Origin: Cerasicoccus maritimus
GTDB taxonomy: Bacteria; Verrucomicrobiota; Verrucomicrobiia; Opitutales; Cerasicoccaceae
Reading direction: 5' to 3'
NCBI GenBank assembly: GCA_031296935.1
Contig: JAVDPD010000019.1
Span: 31,958-95,957 of the forward strand
Length of the DNA: 64,000 nucleotides
Positions 1-7,180 of the stretch are shown here, in pieces; the stretch's first letter is position 1, and each line of letters opens with the position of its first letter. The position numbers and the translations under genes were made by a program. The notes under the pieces are model-generated. The model did no database searches and had not been told where the DNA came from. It worked only from the letters and a program-made list of their open reading frames with translations.

Positions 1-594
1 TGCAATGAGGATAGCGCCGCCACCACCGCCGCCGCTGATGCCGTCGGCACCGCCACCAGAACCACCGATGAGCGGGATGATTTGCGGGTTGCCGTAAACG
101 CTGCCGTAAAGACCTTCGCCGGAGCCGGTGTTGCCGCCGGGGCCATAGCCGTCACCAGCTCCGTCTGGGCCGATGGCGCTGCCGCGGAAACCACCGGGGC
201 CGGGCTCGGATGAGACGAGCTTTTCGATGGTGTCGGTGTTGCCGGCTTCACCGGAAATATCGAGCGTGCCGTCGATGGTGACATCACCCGAAACAAGCAT
301 CACCACGGGGGCGTGAGTGGGGTGGTTGATGAAACTCACGGTGACATCAGCAGGGATGTTGACCGAAGTGTATTTGAAGACCACGGCCCACTGCTCAGAG
401 TCGTAGATGCCGTTGCCAGCGTTGCCGGAGTTGTCGTCGTCCCAATTTCCGGTGGTGGCCAGTGAGAGGTCGATGACGATGTCACTGGTGGGCGAGAGTG
501 CGCCGTCGGATCCGTCTGATGGGATGGTGATGGCTTTGGCGCTGCCCGTAGCCAGGAGGGAGAGCAGTAGTGCGTGTGTGAGCGGTGCTTTCAT
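1..594 (-). CDS. Secreted Gly-rich protein, 3' part beyond window
   Basis: An open frame runs leftward from an ATG at 594 to the window edge without a stop, so only the N-terminal 198 residues are seen. It begins MKAPLTHALLLSLLATGSAKA, a clear Sec signal peptide with an AKA-type cleavage site. Next comes a beta-rich stretch, then Gly-rich segments (GGSGGGADG, SGGGGGGAILIA) typical of large secreted surface proteins of Verrucomicrobiota and Planctomycetota. It starts 7 bp after the stop of the SREVS-repeat gene, so the two are probably co-transcribed. The function is unknown; an extracellular or cell-surface role is inferred from the signal peptide and composition only. Confidence 0.8.
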   Translation of the reverse strand, partial: MKAPLTHALLLSLLATGSAKAITIPSDGSDGALSPTSDIVIDLSLATTGNWDDDNSGNAGNGIYDSEQWAVVFKYTSVNIPADVTVSFINHPTHAPVVMLVSGDVTIDGTLDISGEAGNTDTIEKLVSSEPGPGGFRGSAIGPDGAGDGYGPGGNTGSGEGLYGSVYGNPQIIPLIGGSGGGADGISGGGGGGAILIA

Positions 595-601
595 TATGTG
601 C

Positions 602-1450
602 TTAGGATTCGGGAATGTCGTTGTAGATCGAGACCTCGCGGGAAACGGCCTCGATGCTGTAAATGGGTGCGCCCATGTTGTAGACGCTGACCTCTCGTGA
701 GTAGCTTTGCGGGTAGCCGACGATGGCCGGCTGCTCGCCGTTGTAGACGCTGACTTCGCGGCTCAGCGTTTCGATGCTGTAGGCTGCTGCGCCGAAATTA
801 TAGACGCTGACTTCGCGGGAGTAACTCTGCGGGTAGCCCGCGATGGCGGGTTGCTCGCCATTGAAAATGGAAACCTCGCGGCTGTAGTAGTTGGCAAAGG
901 AGTCGCCGAAATTAAAGAGCGACACCTCACGAGAAATCGTCGCATACTCGCCGCCAATTGACGCGCCGAAGTTGAAGAGGCTCACCTCGCGGGAGTAAAC
1001 CTGTGGGGCATTGTCGTCGAGGCCGTAGAGCAGCAGGAAAGCTTCGAGGTTCGTTAGGCCGGCAAAGATCGGTGATTCCTCCAGGGCGTCGGCGGGGTCC
1101 AGTGGGTCGAGGTAAGGGCGCTGGAGTTCGTAAACATCGTCAAGCCCGTCGCCATCAGCGTCTTGCGGGGCAAACATGCTGATCGGCTGCCCGCGGAAAA
1201 ACCAATTTGCGTCCACGCCGGTGCGGTCGTAGGTGAAGGAGGGCGCCGGGCTGCCGAGCGCCATGTCAATCGTCTCGAAGTCGCCCAGGTATTCGCTGAA
1301 CTCGACGCCGTAGTAGAATTCAGAGGTGTTTTCGAGCGTGACAGTTACCTCGCTGCCAGCACGTGATATTTCAATCGTCGACGCCGAGGTTCCTGATAAC
1401 GCGCACAGCAAAATTGCCGGCAGAGTTAACGCCTTCCGTAGTAGTAACAT
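602..1450 (-). CDS. Secreted SREVS-repeat protein with Ca-binding-like loop
   Basis: A 282-residue protein with a signal peptide (residues 1-23, LLCALSGTSA before the mature part), a beta-rich region (24-95), a thrombospondin-type-3-like acidic loop DADGDGLDD (97-105), a linker, then seven SREVS-(L/I/V)-(F/Y)-N repeats at residues 153, 173, 190, 211, 230, 251 and 270. The last copies form a higher-order unit of about 40 residues containing GEQPAI and GYPQSY. I recognise SREVS repeats as recurring in hypothetical secreted proteins of related phyla, but know no function. The chain ends shortly after the last repeat, with no anchor or sorting domain. It lies just upstream of the Gly-rich secreted protein. 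Confidence 0.85.
   Translation of the reverse strand: MLLLRKALTLPAILLCALSGTSASTIEISRAGSEVTVTLENTSEFYYGVEFSEYLGDFETIDMALGSPAPSFTYDRTGVDANWFFRGQPISMFAPQDADGDGLDDVYELQRPYLDPLDPADALEESPIFAGLTNLEAFLLLYGLDDNAPQVYSREVSLFNFGASIGGEYATISREVSLFNFGDSFANYYSREVSIFNGEQPAIAGYPQSYSREVSVYNFGAAAYSIETLSREVSVYNGEQPAIVGYPQSYSREVSVYNMGAPIYSIEAVSREVSIYNDIPES
620..994 (-). repeat. Seven tandem SREVS coding repeats
   Basis: This is the DNA encoding the seven repeats in the preceding protein. Repeat starts are 17-21 codons apart (20, 17, 21, 19, 21, 19), so the array is degenerate at unit level. The last four units pair into a roughly 120-bp higher-order duplication that is still similar at nucleotide level, which suggests recent internal expansion. 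Confidence 0.85.
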
Positions 1451-1452
1451 TG

Positions 1453-1476
1453 GTTCTACATGTAATTATGTAGAAC
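1453..1476. promoter_or_regulatory. Perfect palindrome abutting the SREVS gene start
   Basis: GTTCTACAT, six bases, then ATGTAGAAC form a perfect 9-bp inverted repeat that ends two bases before the ATG of the SREVS-repeat gene. It could be an operator for a dimeric regulator overlapping the promoter, or a leader hairpin that hides the ribosome-binding region. The sequence alone cannot separate these. Confidence 0.5.
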
Positions 1477-1571
1477 GCAACGGCAAGCGTATCTAGACAC
1501 TGCTCGGGACTTTTGACACTTTTTTACGATTTGGGCGCGAACGCCGGTGGGTTCAGTGTAGCCTTAGCGCG

Positions 1572-3785
1572 CTACGCACCTTCGTATTTGAAGACCAGCA
1601 CGGTGTGGCCGGGGAGGACGACTTCGATGCTGTGCTCGCGGTTGTCCCATTCGCCGGGGATGGAGTTCACGCCGCCGCCGTTGCCCGCGCCCTGGCCGCC
1701 GTATACATCGGCATTGCTGTTGATGACTTCCTTCCAATGGCCGGCGTGCGGTACGCCGAAGCGGAACGTATCCCGGTGCACGGGCGTGAAGTTCGCAATG
1801 ACGACAAAGGTGTCCTCCGGCTTGGCGCTGCGGCGGAGGAAGATGGAGAGCGATTCTTCCCAGTAACCGTCGCCGTTGATCCACTCAAAGCCCGCGGGGT
1901 CAAGGTCGTGCGCCGAGAGGCTGGGATATCGGTGGTAAAGTGCGTTGAGGTCCTTGATGAGCAGCTTGATGCCCTGGTGGTCCATGTATTGGAGGAGCTC
2001 CCACTGGAGCTGGCCATCGTATTTCCACTCCTGTGACTGCCCAAACTCGCTGCCCATGAAAAGGCACTTTTTGCCGGGCCAGAGCCACATCCAGGTGTAG
2101 AGGCAGCGGAGGTCGGCGGCCTTTTGAGACATCTCGTAGCCGGCGCCCATCTTGAGCATCATCGAGCCCTTACCGTGGACGACTTCATCGTGGCTAAACA
2201 CCGTGATGAACTGCTCGGAATACTGGTAAAGCATGCCAAAGGTGAGCTCGCCGTGGTGGTACTTGCGGTGGATGGGCTCGTGGGCGAGGTATTCGAGCGT
2301 GTCGTGCATCCAGCCCATGTTCCACTTCAAGTCGAAGCCGAGGCCGCCTTCGCTGGTCGGCTTGGTTACGCCGCCGAAGGACGTCGATTCCTCGGCGATC
2401 ATCAGCACGCCGGGGAAATACTGGTGGACGAGGTCGTTGACCTGCCGCAGGAAATCGATGGCGCCGATGTTCTCATTGCCGCCGTATTCATTAGGAATCC
2501 ATTCGCCATCCTCGCGCGAGTAGTCGAGGTAGAGCATCGAGGCCACGGCGTCGACGCGGAGGCCGTCGATGTGGAAACGCTCGCACCAGGCCAGCGCACT
2601 GCCGATCAGGAAATTGCGGACTTCGTGGCGGCTGTAGTTGAAGATGAGCGTGCCCCAGTCCATGTGTTCGCCGAGGCGCGGGTCTTCGTGTTCGTAGAGG
2701 CAGGAGCCGTCGAACTGGGCCAGGGCAAAGGCGTCTTTGGGGAAGTGCGCGGGGACCCAGTCGATCAGCACGCCGATGCCGTGGCGGTGCAGGTAATCGA
2801 CGAGATACATGAAGTCCTGCGGCGCGCCAAAGCGGTGGGTGGGCGCGAAAAAGCCGGTGACCTGATAGCCCCAAGAACCGTCGAAGGGGTGCTCGGAGAG
2901 CGGCATGAGCTCGACGTGGGTAAAGCCCATTTCGAGCACGTAGCGGGTCAACTCGGCCGCCATTTCTCGGTAATTCAGCGGGCGGTTGCCGTCCTCGGGG
3001 ACGCGTCGCCAGGAGCCAAAGTGGACTTCGTAAACGGAAATGGGCTGGGTCTTCCAGTCGCGGCCGGCGCGTTGATTCATCCACTCGTTATCGCGCCACT
3101 CGAAGTCGTCGATTTCCCAGACGATGGATGCGTTGTGCGGGGGCGATTCAAAGTATTCGCCGTAGGGATCGCTTTTCAGGCGGAGTGATCCATCGGCGCC
3201 GATGAGCTCGTATTTATACTTGGTGCCCACGCCGATGCCGGGCAGGAACAGCTCCCAAACACCGGAGCTGCCGAGGCGGCGCATTTGGTGGCGGCGGCCG
3301 TCCCAGTGGTTGAACTCACCTACGACGGACACGCGCTCAGCACTCGGCGCCCACACCGCAAACGCCGTGCCTTGCACGCCGTCGTAGTGTTTTATGTGAG
3401 CGCCCAGCTTTTGATAAATGTGGTGGTGGTTGCCCTGACCGAAGAGGAAGGCGTCGTCTTCGCTGATGGTCGGCAGGAAGCAGTAGGGGTCCCAGATTTG
3501 GAAAACTTCGCCATTGGCGTTTTCCGTGCGGATGCGGTAGTCGAACGCTTCGGTGCGGCCTTCGATGACGCCCTCGAAAAAGCCTTCGCGGCAGAGGCGC
3601 TTGAGGCGAAACCGTTCGTCGGTTTGCACATCGACGATGTCGCAGGTGACGGCCTCGGGCTGAAAAGTCCGGGCAACAAGGCATTGCGCGCCGCTGCGCT
3701 TCACGGTGTGCAGGCCCAGGATATCATGGGGTGCAGCGTGCCGGGCGGTGATGACGGAATCGAGTTCGGCCTGGGTAATGATCAC
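1572..3785 (-). CDS. glgB: 1,4-alpha-glucan branching enzyme
   Basis: GlgB moves alpha-1,4 glucan segments to alpha-1,6 branch points during glycogen synthesis in the cytoplasm. The 737 residues match the usual length. An N-terminal extension and a CBM48 domain (AVWAPSAERVSVVGEFNHW near 150) precede the GH13 barrel. Barrel signatures are visible: LIDWVPAHF (region I), DGLRVDAVASMLYLD (region II, nucleophile Asp near 400), IAEES (region III, acid/base Glu) and FSHDEVVHGKG (region IV). The all-beta C-terminal domain ends in HTVLVFKYEGA. The start is the ATG at 3785. No other glg gene is in the window, so it stands alone here. Confident. Confidence 0.97.
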   Translation of the reverse strand: MIITQAELDSVITARHAAPHDILGLHTVKRSGAQCLVARTFQPEAVTCDIVDVQTDERFRLKRLCREGFFEGVIEGRTEAFDYRIRTENANGEVFQIWDPYCFLPTISEDDAFLFGQGNHHHIYQKLGAHIKHYDGVQGTAFAVWAPSAERVSVVGEFNHWDGRRHQMRRLGSSGVWELFLPGIGVGTKYKYELIGADGSLRLKSDPYGEYFESPPHNASIVWEIDDFEWRDNEWMNQRAGRDWKTQPISVYEVHFGSWRRVPEDGNRPLNYREMAAELTRYVLEMGFTHVELMPLSEHPFDGSWGYQVTGFFAPTHRFGAPQDFMYLVDYLHRHGIGVLIDWVPAHFPKDAFALAQFDGSCLYEHEDPRLGEHMDWGTLIFNYSRHEVRNFLIGSALAWCERFHIDGLRVDAVASMLYLDYSREDGEWIPNEYGGNENIGAIDFLRQVNDLVHQYFPGVLMIAEESTSFGGVTKPTSEGGLGFDLKWNMGWMHDTLEYLAHEPIHRKYHHGELTFGMLYQYSEQFITVFSHDEVVHGKGSMMLKMGAGYEMSQKAADLRCLYTWMWLWPGKKCLFMGSEFGQSQEWKYDGQLQWELLQYMDHQGIKLLIKDLNALYHRYPSLSAHDLDPAGFEWINGDGYWEESLSIFLRRSAKPEDTFVVIANFTPVHRDTFRFGVPHAGHWKEVINSNADVYGGQGAGNGGGVNSIPGEWDNREHSIEVVLPGHTVLVFKYEGA

Positions 3786-3900
3786 GAGTTATGATGCTTA
3801 ATAGGGTTGGGTATAAAGTAAAGTGTCAACCGTGCAAAACGCCATGTCAAATTCGGGTTTACGATTGATTAAAGGCTTATTCGGTATTATTATTTTTCTT

Positions 3901-4446
3901 ATGAAGTCATTAGCCGTCCTTGTTTCCTCCCTTCTACTGTCCACTTCTGCTTTTGCCTCCGACCTCAAGTGGCAAAGCGTCTCCATCAACAGCGACAAAG
4001 TCACCCTGACGATGCCGGGCAAACCCACCGAAAAAAACGAAAGCTCCAGCTCGATCGTGGGCGACGTCAATACGCAGATTTACAAGGTGGTCGTGCCCGA
4101 TGATGGCAACGTGACCATTGCCTGCTCCGACCTCCCCGGCGCGGCGCTCTTTTTTGCAGGCAAGGACACGATTTACGGCAACGCCAAGGGCAAATTCCTC
4201 TCCGGCGCCTACGGCAAAGAGCTTTCCTGGGACCCCATCACCTACGAGGGCATTGACGGCATGAAGCTGATGTTCCAGACCCCGCCGCTGAAGGGGCACC
4301 CCGGCTACGACGGCGAGGCGCAATTCTACTTAGTCGGCGATTATCTTTACGTAATCTCGGTCACGGACTTGGTCGGCAGCGACCTGAAAATGCAGGATAA
4401 GGTCTTTACGTCGCTTAAGTTCGCCGACGCCAGCTCGGGAAGCTGA
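3901..4446 (+). CDS. Small exported protein of unknown function
   Basis: The ATG at 3901 gives 181 residues starting MKSLAVLVSSLLLSTSAFA, a classical signal peptide with an AFA cleavage site. An in-frame upstream start at 3823 would bury this signal, so I reject it. The mature part is a mixed alpha/beta domain of about 160 residues (LKWQSVSINSDKVTLTMPG, then FYLVGDYLYVISVTD near the end) with one Cys. I do not recognise the family; the pattern resembles small periplasmic proteins that follow a membrane or gliding-type fold. The gene is divergent from glgB, with 115 bp of shared AT-rich upstream DNA. Confidence 0.7.
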   Translation: MKSLAVLVSSLLLSTSAFASDLKWQSVSINSDKVTLTMPGKPTEKNESSSSIVGDVNTQIYKVVVPDDGNVTIACSDLPGAALFFAGKDTIYGNAKGKFLSGAYGKELSWDPITYEGIDGMKLMFQTPPLKGHPGYDGEAQFYLVGDYLYVISVTDLVGSDLKMQDKVFTSLKFADASSGS

Positions 4447-4462
4447 GGGTTGGGCGCGTGGT

Positions 4463-4654
4463 TTTTGAACAGAAGGCAGCAAAGAGAGGAAAGCCACTCC
4501 GCCGTATCGTTTTCCACGCAAAGACGCAAAGGCGCGAAGGTTACTTTAAACATGTTTAATTTTTTTGGGTGGCTCTTTGCGCCTTCGCGTCTTCGCGTGA
4601 GTTTCAAAGTCCTGCCTCTCAGCCTTTCCTCTCTTTGCTGCCTTCTGTTCAAAA
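4463..4654. repeat. Nested inverted repeat, perfect 31-bp outer arms
   Basis: The outer arms at 4463-4493 and 4624-4654 are perfect 31-bp inverted copies beginning TTTTGAACAGAAGGCAGC. Inside sits a second inverted pair, 4515-4540 against 4576-4600, built of ACGCAAAGACGC/GGCGCGAAGG-type units. It fills the space after the exported-protein gene. Translated, these motifs give FNRRQQRE and RKDAKTRR strings, a dispersed repeat type I have seen as spurious ORFs in environmental genomes. A long RNA hairpin would form from either strand. Confidence 0.85.
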
Positions 4655-4713
4655 TTTAAAAACGCTGGTTTTAGTCTTCCCGTTCTTCCCAATCTTCCTG
4701 TTAAATCCCCAAT

Positions 4714-5010
4714 ATGCCGCCAACCGATGACATTGCCGACCTCCGAGCCCGCGCCTGGGTGGGGGACGCCGTGCTCGCGCTCTATGCGCGCCAGTGGATT
4801 CTTGCCCAAGTGGACATCAAGCCCGCCGACCGCACCGAGGAGTTTATCCGCATGACTGCCAACGACTTCCTGGGCTGCATGGGCGAACCGACGAAGGTCG
4901 AGGCCGGCATTGGCGACGTCTACCAGGCCGACGGCCTCGACGCGGCCTTTGCCCACATCGAGTCGACGCTCCTGCCGCTGTATTTGACACAGCGAAAAAA
5001 GCGCCGATAA
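4714..5010 (+). CDS. Mini-ribonuclease III-like protein
   Basis: This 98-residue helical protein carries two RNase III-type motifs: ARAWVGDAVLALYAR (10-26) and KVEAGIGDVY followed by DGLDAAFAHIESTLLP (from about 61). Compared with full RNase III the first Glu of LEFLGD is Ala and the first Asp of DxxE is Thr. Those same substitutions occur in Mini-III enzymes (MrnC), which keep the Asp of GDAV and the Glu of VEA, and both are present here. Mini-III trims 23S rRNA termini in Firmicutes, so a similar RNA-processing role is possible. At 98 residues it is shorter than typical Mini-III (about 130-140). No dsRNA-binding domain is present. Confidence 0.55.
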   Translation: MPPTDDIADLRARAWVGDAVLALYARQWILAQVDIKPADRTEEFIRMTANDFLGCMGEPTKVEAGIGDVYQADGLDAAFAHIESTLLPLYLTQRKKRR

Positions 5011-5164
5011 GAGATTTTTTCACCTCCTATAAACTCCCGAATCCAAGGCAGCATGCAGGCTCCAGCGCGACGCGATCAACCGTTTTTCGTTACGTTGTTA
5101 CGCGAGCGTGAATTCATGCTGGCTTTCTGGCTTTTGCGGCCTTTACTACGATGGGCTTTCCCTG

Positions 5165-7081
5165 ATGAGCGACCAAATTAAGCATGAGTGCGGCATTGCG
5201 ATCGTTCGGCTGTTGAAGCCGTTGCGGTATTATCGCGACCAATACGACGACCTTCTTTACGGATTCCAGAAGCTGTTTTTGCTGATGGAAAAACAGCATA
5301 ACCGTGGGCAGGACGGCGCTGGCATCGGCTGTGTGAAGCTGGACATGCCTCCCGGTGAGCAGTTCATGGAGCGCGAGCGCGACAACGGGCGCAACCCAAT
5401 CGCCAACGTGGTCAAGAAGATCATGAAGGACTACAACAAGAAGCTCAACAAGACCATCTTCCCTGAGTTTCCGGATACCTTCAAAAAGAATTTCCCCTTC
5501 GGCGGCGAGGTCCTGATGGGCCACCTGCGCTACGGCACCTCCGGTGGTTACGGCAAGGGCGTCTGCCAGCCTTACTTCCGCCGCAGCCCCTGGCCGACCC
5601 GCAACCTCATGCTCGCGGGTAACTTCAACATGACCAACGTTGAAGACCTGAACGCCAAGCTCATCGCCCGCGGCGCGCACCCTATTTTCAATACCGACAC
5701 CCAAACCGTCCTCGAGGAAATCGGCTATCACCTCGATGAAGAGCACCAGCGCCTCTACCACGAGCTGCGCGACAGCGGTGTGCCGAGCGATCAGATTGCG
5801 GCGATCATTAGCGAGCGCATGGACCTGATCAATATCCTCAAGGATGCTTCGCACGACTGGGATGGTGGTTACACCCTGGGCGGCCTCGTCGGCAACGGCG
5901 ACTGCTTCGTGACCCGCGACCCGCTGGGCATCCGCCCGGCCTATTATTTTGCCAATGACGATGTCGTCGCCTTCGCTTCCGAGCGCGTGGCGCTGATGAC
6001 GATCTTTGACCAGCACGAAGGCGACGTGAAGGAAATCGCGCCCGGCAGCGCCGTGGTCGTGAAGGCCAATGGCGAGCTGCGCGTCGGCCAGGTCCGTGAG
6101 CCCGCGCCCGATCCCGCGCCGTGCTCATTCGAGCGCATTTACTTCTCCCGCGGCAACGACCCGGAAATCTATGCCGAGCGCAAGGCCCTCGGTGGTGCCT
6201 TGTCTGACCAGATTTGCGACGCGATCGATGACGACTTTGGTCACAGCGTGTTCAGCTTCATTCCGAACACCGCCGAGACGGCCTACTACGGTCTCATGGA
6301 CGAGCTCCGTGTGCGCCGCCGCGAACAGGTCCGCAAGGGCCTGCTCGAAGCCCACGCCAAGGGCGAGTTCAACGAGCAGTTGCTCGACGAGCTCATCATG
6401 AGCAACTGGCCGCGCGGCGAAAAAATCGCCCACAAGGACATCAAGATTCGCACCTTTATCAGCCAGGAATCGAACCGTATCCAGATGGCGTCGCACGTTT
6501 ACGACATCACCTACGGCCAGATCGAAAGCGGCGTGGACCACCTTGTCTGCATCGACGACTCCATCGTCCGCGGCACCACGCTCAAGCGCTCCATCCTGCG
6601 CATCCTTTCCCGCACTGAGCCGAAGTCGATTGTCATTGCCTCCACGGCGCCGCAGATCCGCTACCCGGACTGCTACGGCATCGACATGTCCGAGCTCGGC
6701 AAGTTTATCGCCTTCCAGGCGACAATTGCGCTCCTGAAGGACACCGGTGCCACCGAGCTGATTGACGAAGTTTACCGCGACTGCCGCGCGCAGGCCGAAA
6801 AGCCGGTCAGCGAAATGGTCAACCACGTGAAGCGTCTCTACGACCACTTCACGCCGGAGCAAATTTCGGAGAAAATCGCTGAGCTCGTCGCGCCGAAAAC
6901 ACCCGATTGGGACGGCGAGGTAAAGGTGATTTATCAGACAATTGAGAACCTCCACAAGAGCTGCCCGAACAACCACGGGGACTGGTATTTCACCGGTAAC
7001 TACCCGACGCCGGGCGGCTTTGGCGTCCTCAACCGCGCCTTCATCAACTACTACGAAAAGCGCGAAGGCCGCTCGTATTGA
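5165..7081 (+). CDS. purF: Amidophosphoribosyltransferase, long Bacteroides-type
   Basis: This cytoplasmic enzyme would make phosphoribosylamine from PRPP and glutamine, the first step of purine synthesis. The start at 5165 (MSDQIKHECGIA) places the class-II glutamine amidotransferase Cys at residue 9, implying removal of a short propeptide; the longer start at 5108 adds a non-homologous tail. The N-terminal domain has EKQHNRGQDGAG and GHLRYGTSGG. The PRPP loop is CIDDSIVRGTT near 465. At 638 residues it is much longer than classical PurF (about 500) and resembles the second PurF-like protein I recall from Bacteroidetes. Whether it is the housekeeping PurF or a paralogue cannot be told from this window. 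Confidence 0.88.
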   Translation: MSDQIKHECGIAIVRLLKPLRYYRDQYDDLLYGFQKLFLLMEKQHNRGQDGAGIGCVKLDMPPGEQFMERERDNGRNPIANVVKKIMKDYNKKLNKTIFPEFPDTFKKNFPFGGEVLMGHLRYGTSGGYGKGVCQPYFRRSPWPTRNLMLAGNFNMTNVEDLNAKLIARGAHPIFNTDTQTVLEEIGYHLDEEHQRLYHELRDSGVPSDQIAAIISERMDLINILKDASHDWDGGYTLGGLVGNGDCFVTRDPLGIRPAYYFANDDVVAFASERVALMTIFDQHEGDVKEIAPGSAVVVKANGELRVGQVREPAPDPAPCSFERIYFSRGNDPEIYAERKALGGALSDQICDAIDDDFGHSVFSFIPNTAETAYYGLMDELRVRRREQVRKGLLEAHAKGEFNEQLLDELIMSNWPRGEKIAHKDIKIRTFISQESNRIQMASHVYDITYGQIESGVDHLVCIDDSIVRGTTLKRSILRILSRTEPKSIVIASTAPQIRYPDCYGIDMSELGKFIAFQATIALLKDTGATELIDEVYRDCRAQAEKPVSEMVNHVKRLYDHFTPEQISEKIAELVAPKTPDWDGEVKVIYQTIENLHKSCPNNHGDWYFTGNYPTPGGFGVLNRAFINYYEKREGRSY

Positions 7082-7180
7082 ATTGCTCAAAGGTTATTCA
7101 ATATTGAAAACCGTCTTCATCTCTATGCCGTTGAGTTGTTTGAGGCCTGCTGCTACTTTTGGGAGAACGCTACAAGCCTG

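Noticed and set aside
4450-4659. Open frame with FNRRQQRE-like sequence
   Set aside because: It lies wholly in the nested inverted repeat and gives only repeat-coded peptides on either strand.
4714-5010. Full RNase III
   Set aside because: No dsRNA-binding domain and the first Glu and Asp of the canonical sites are Ala and Thr; only a Mini-III type fits.
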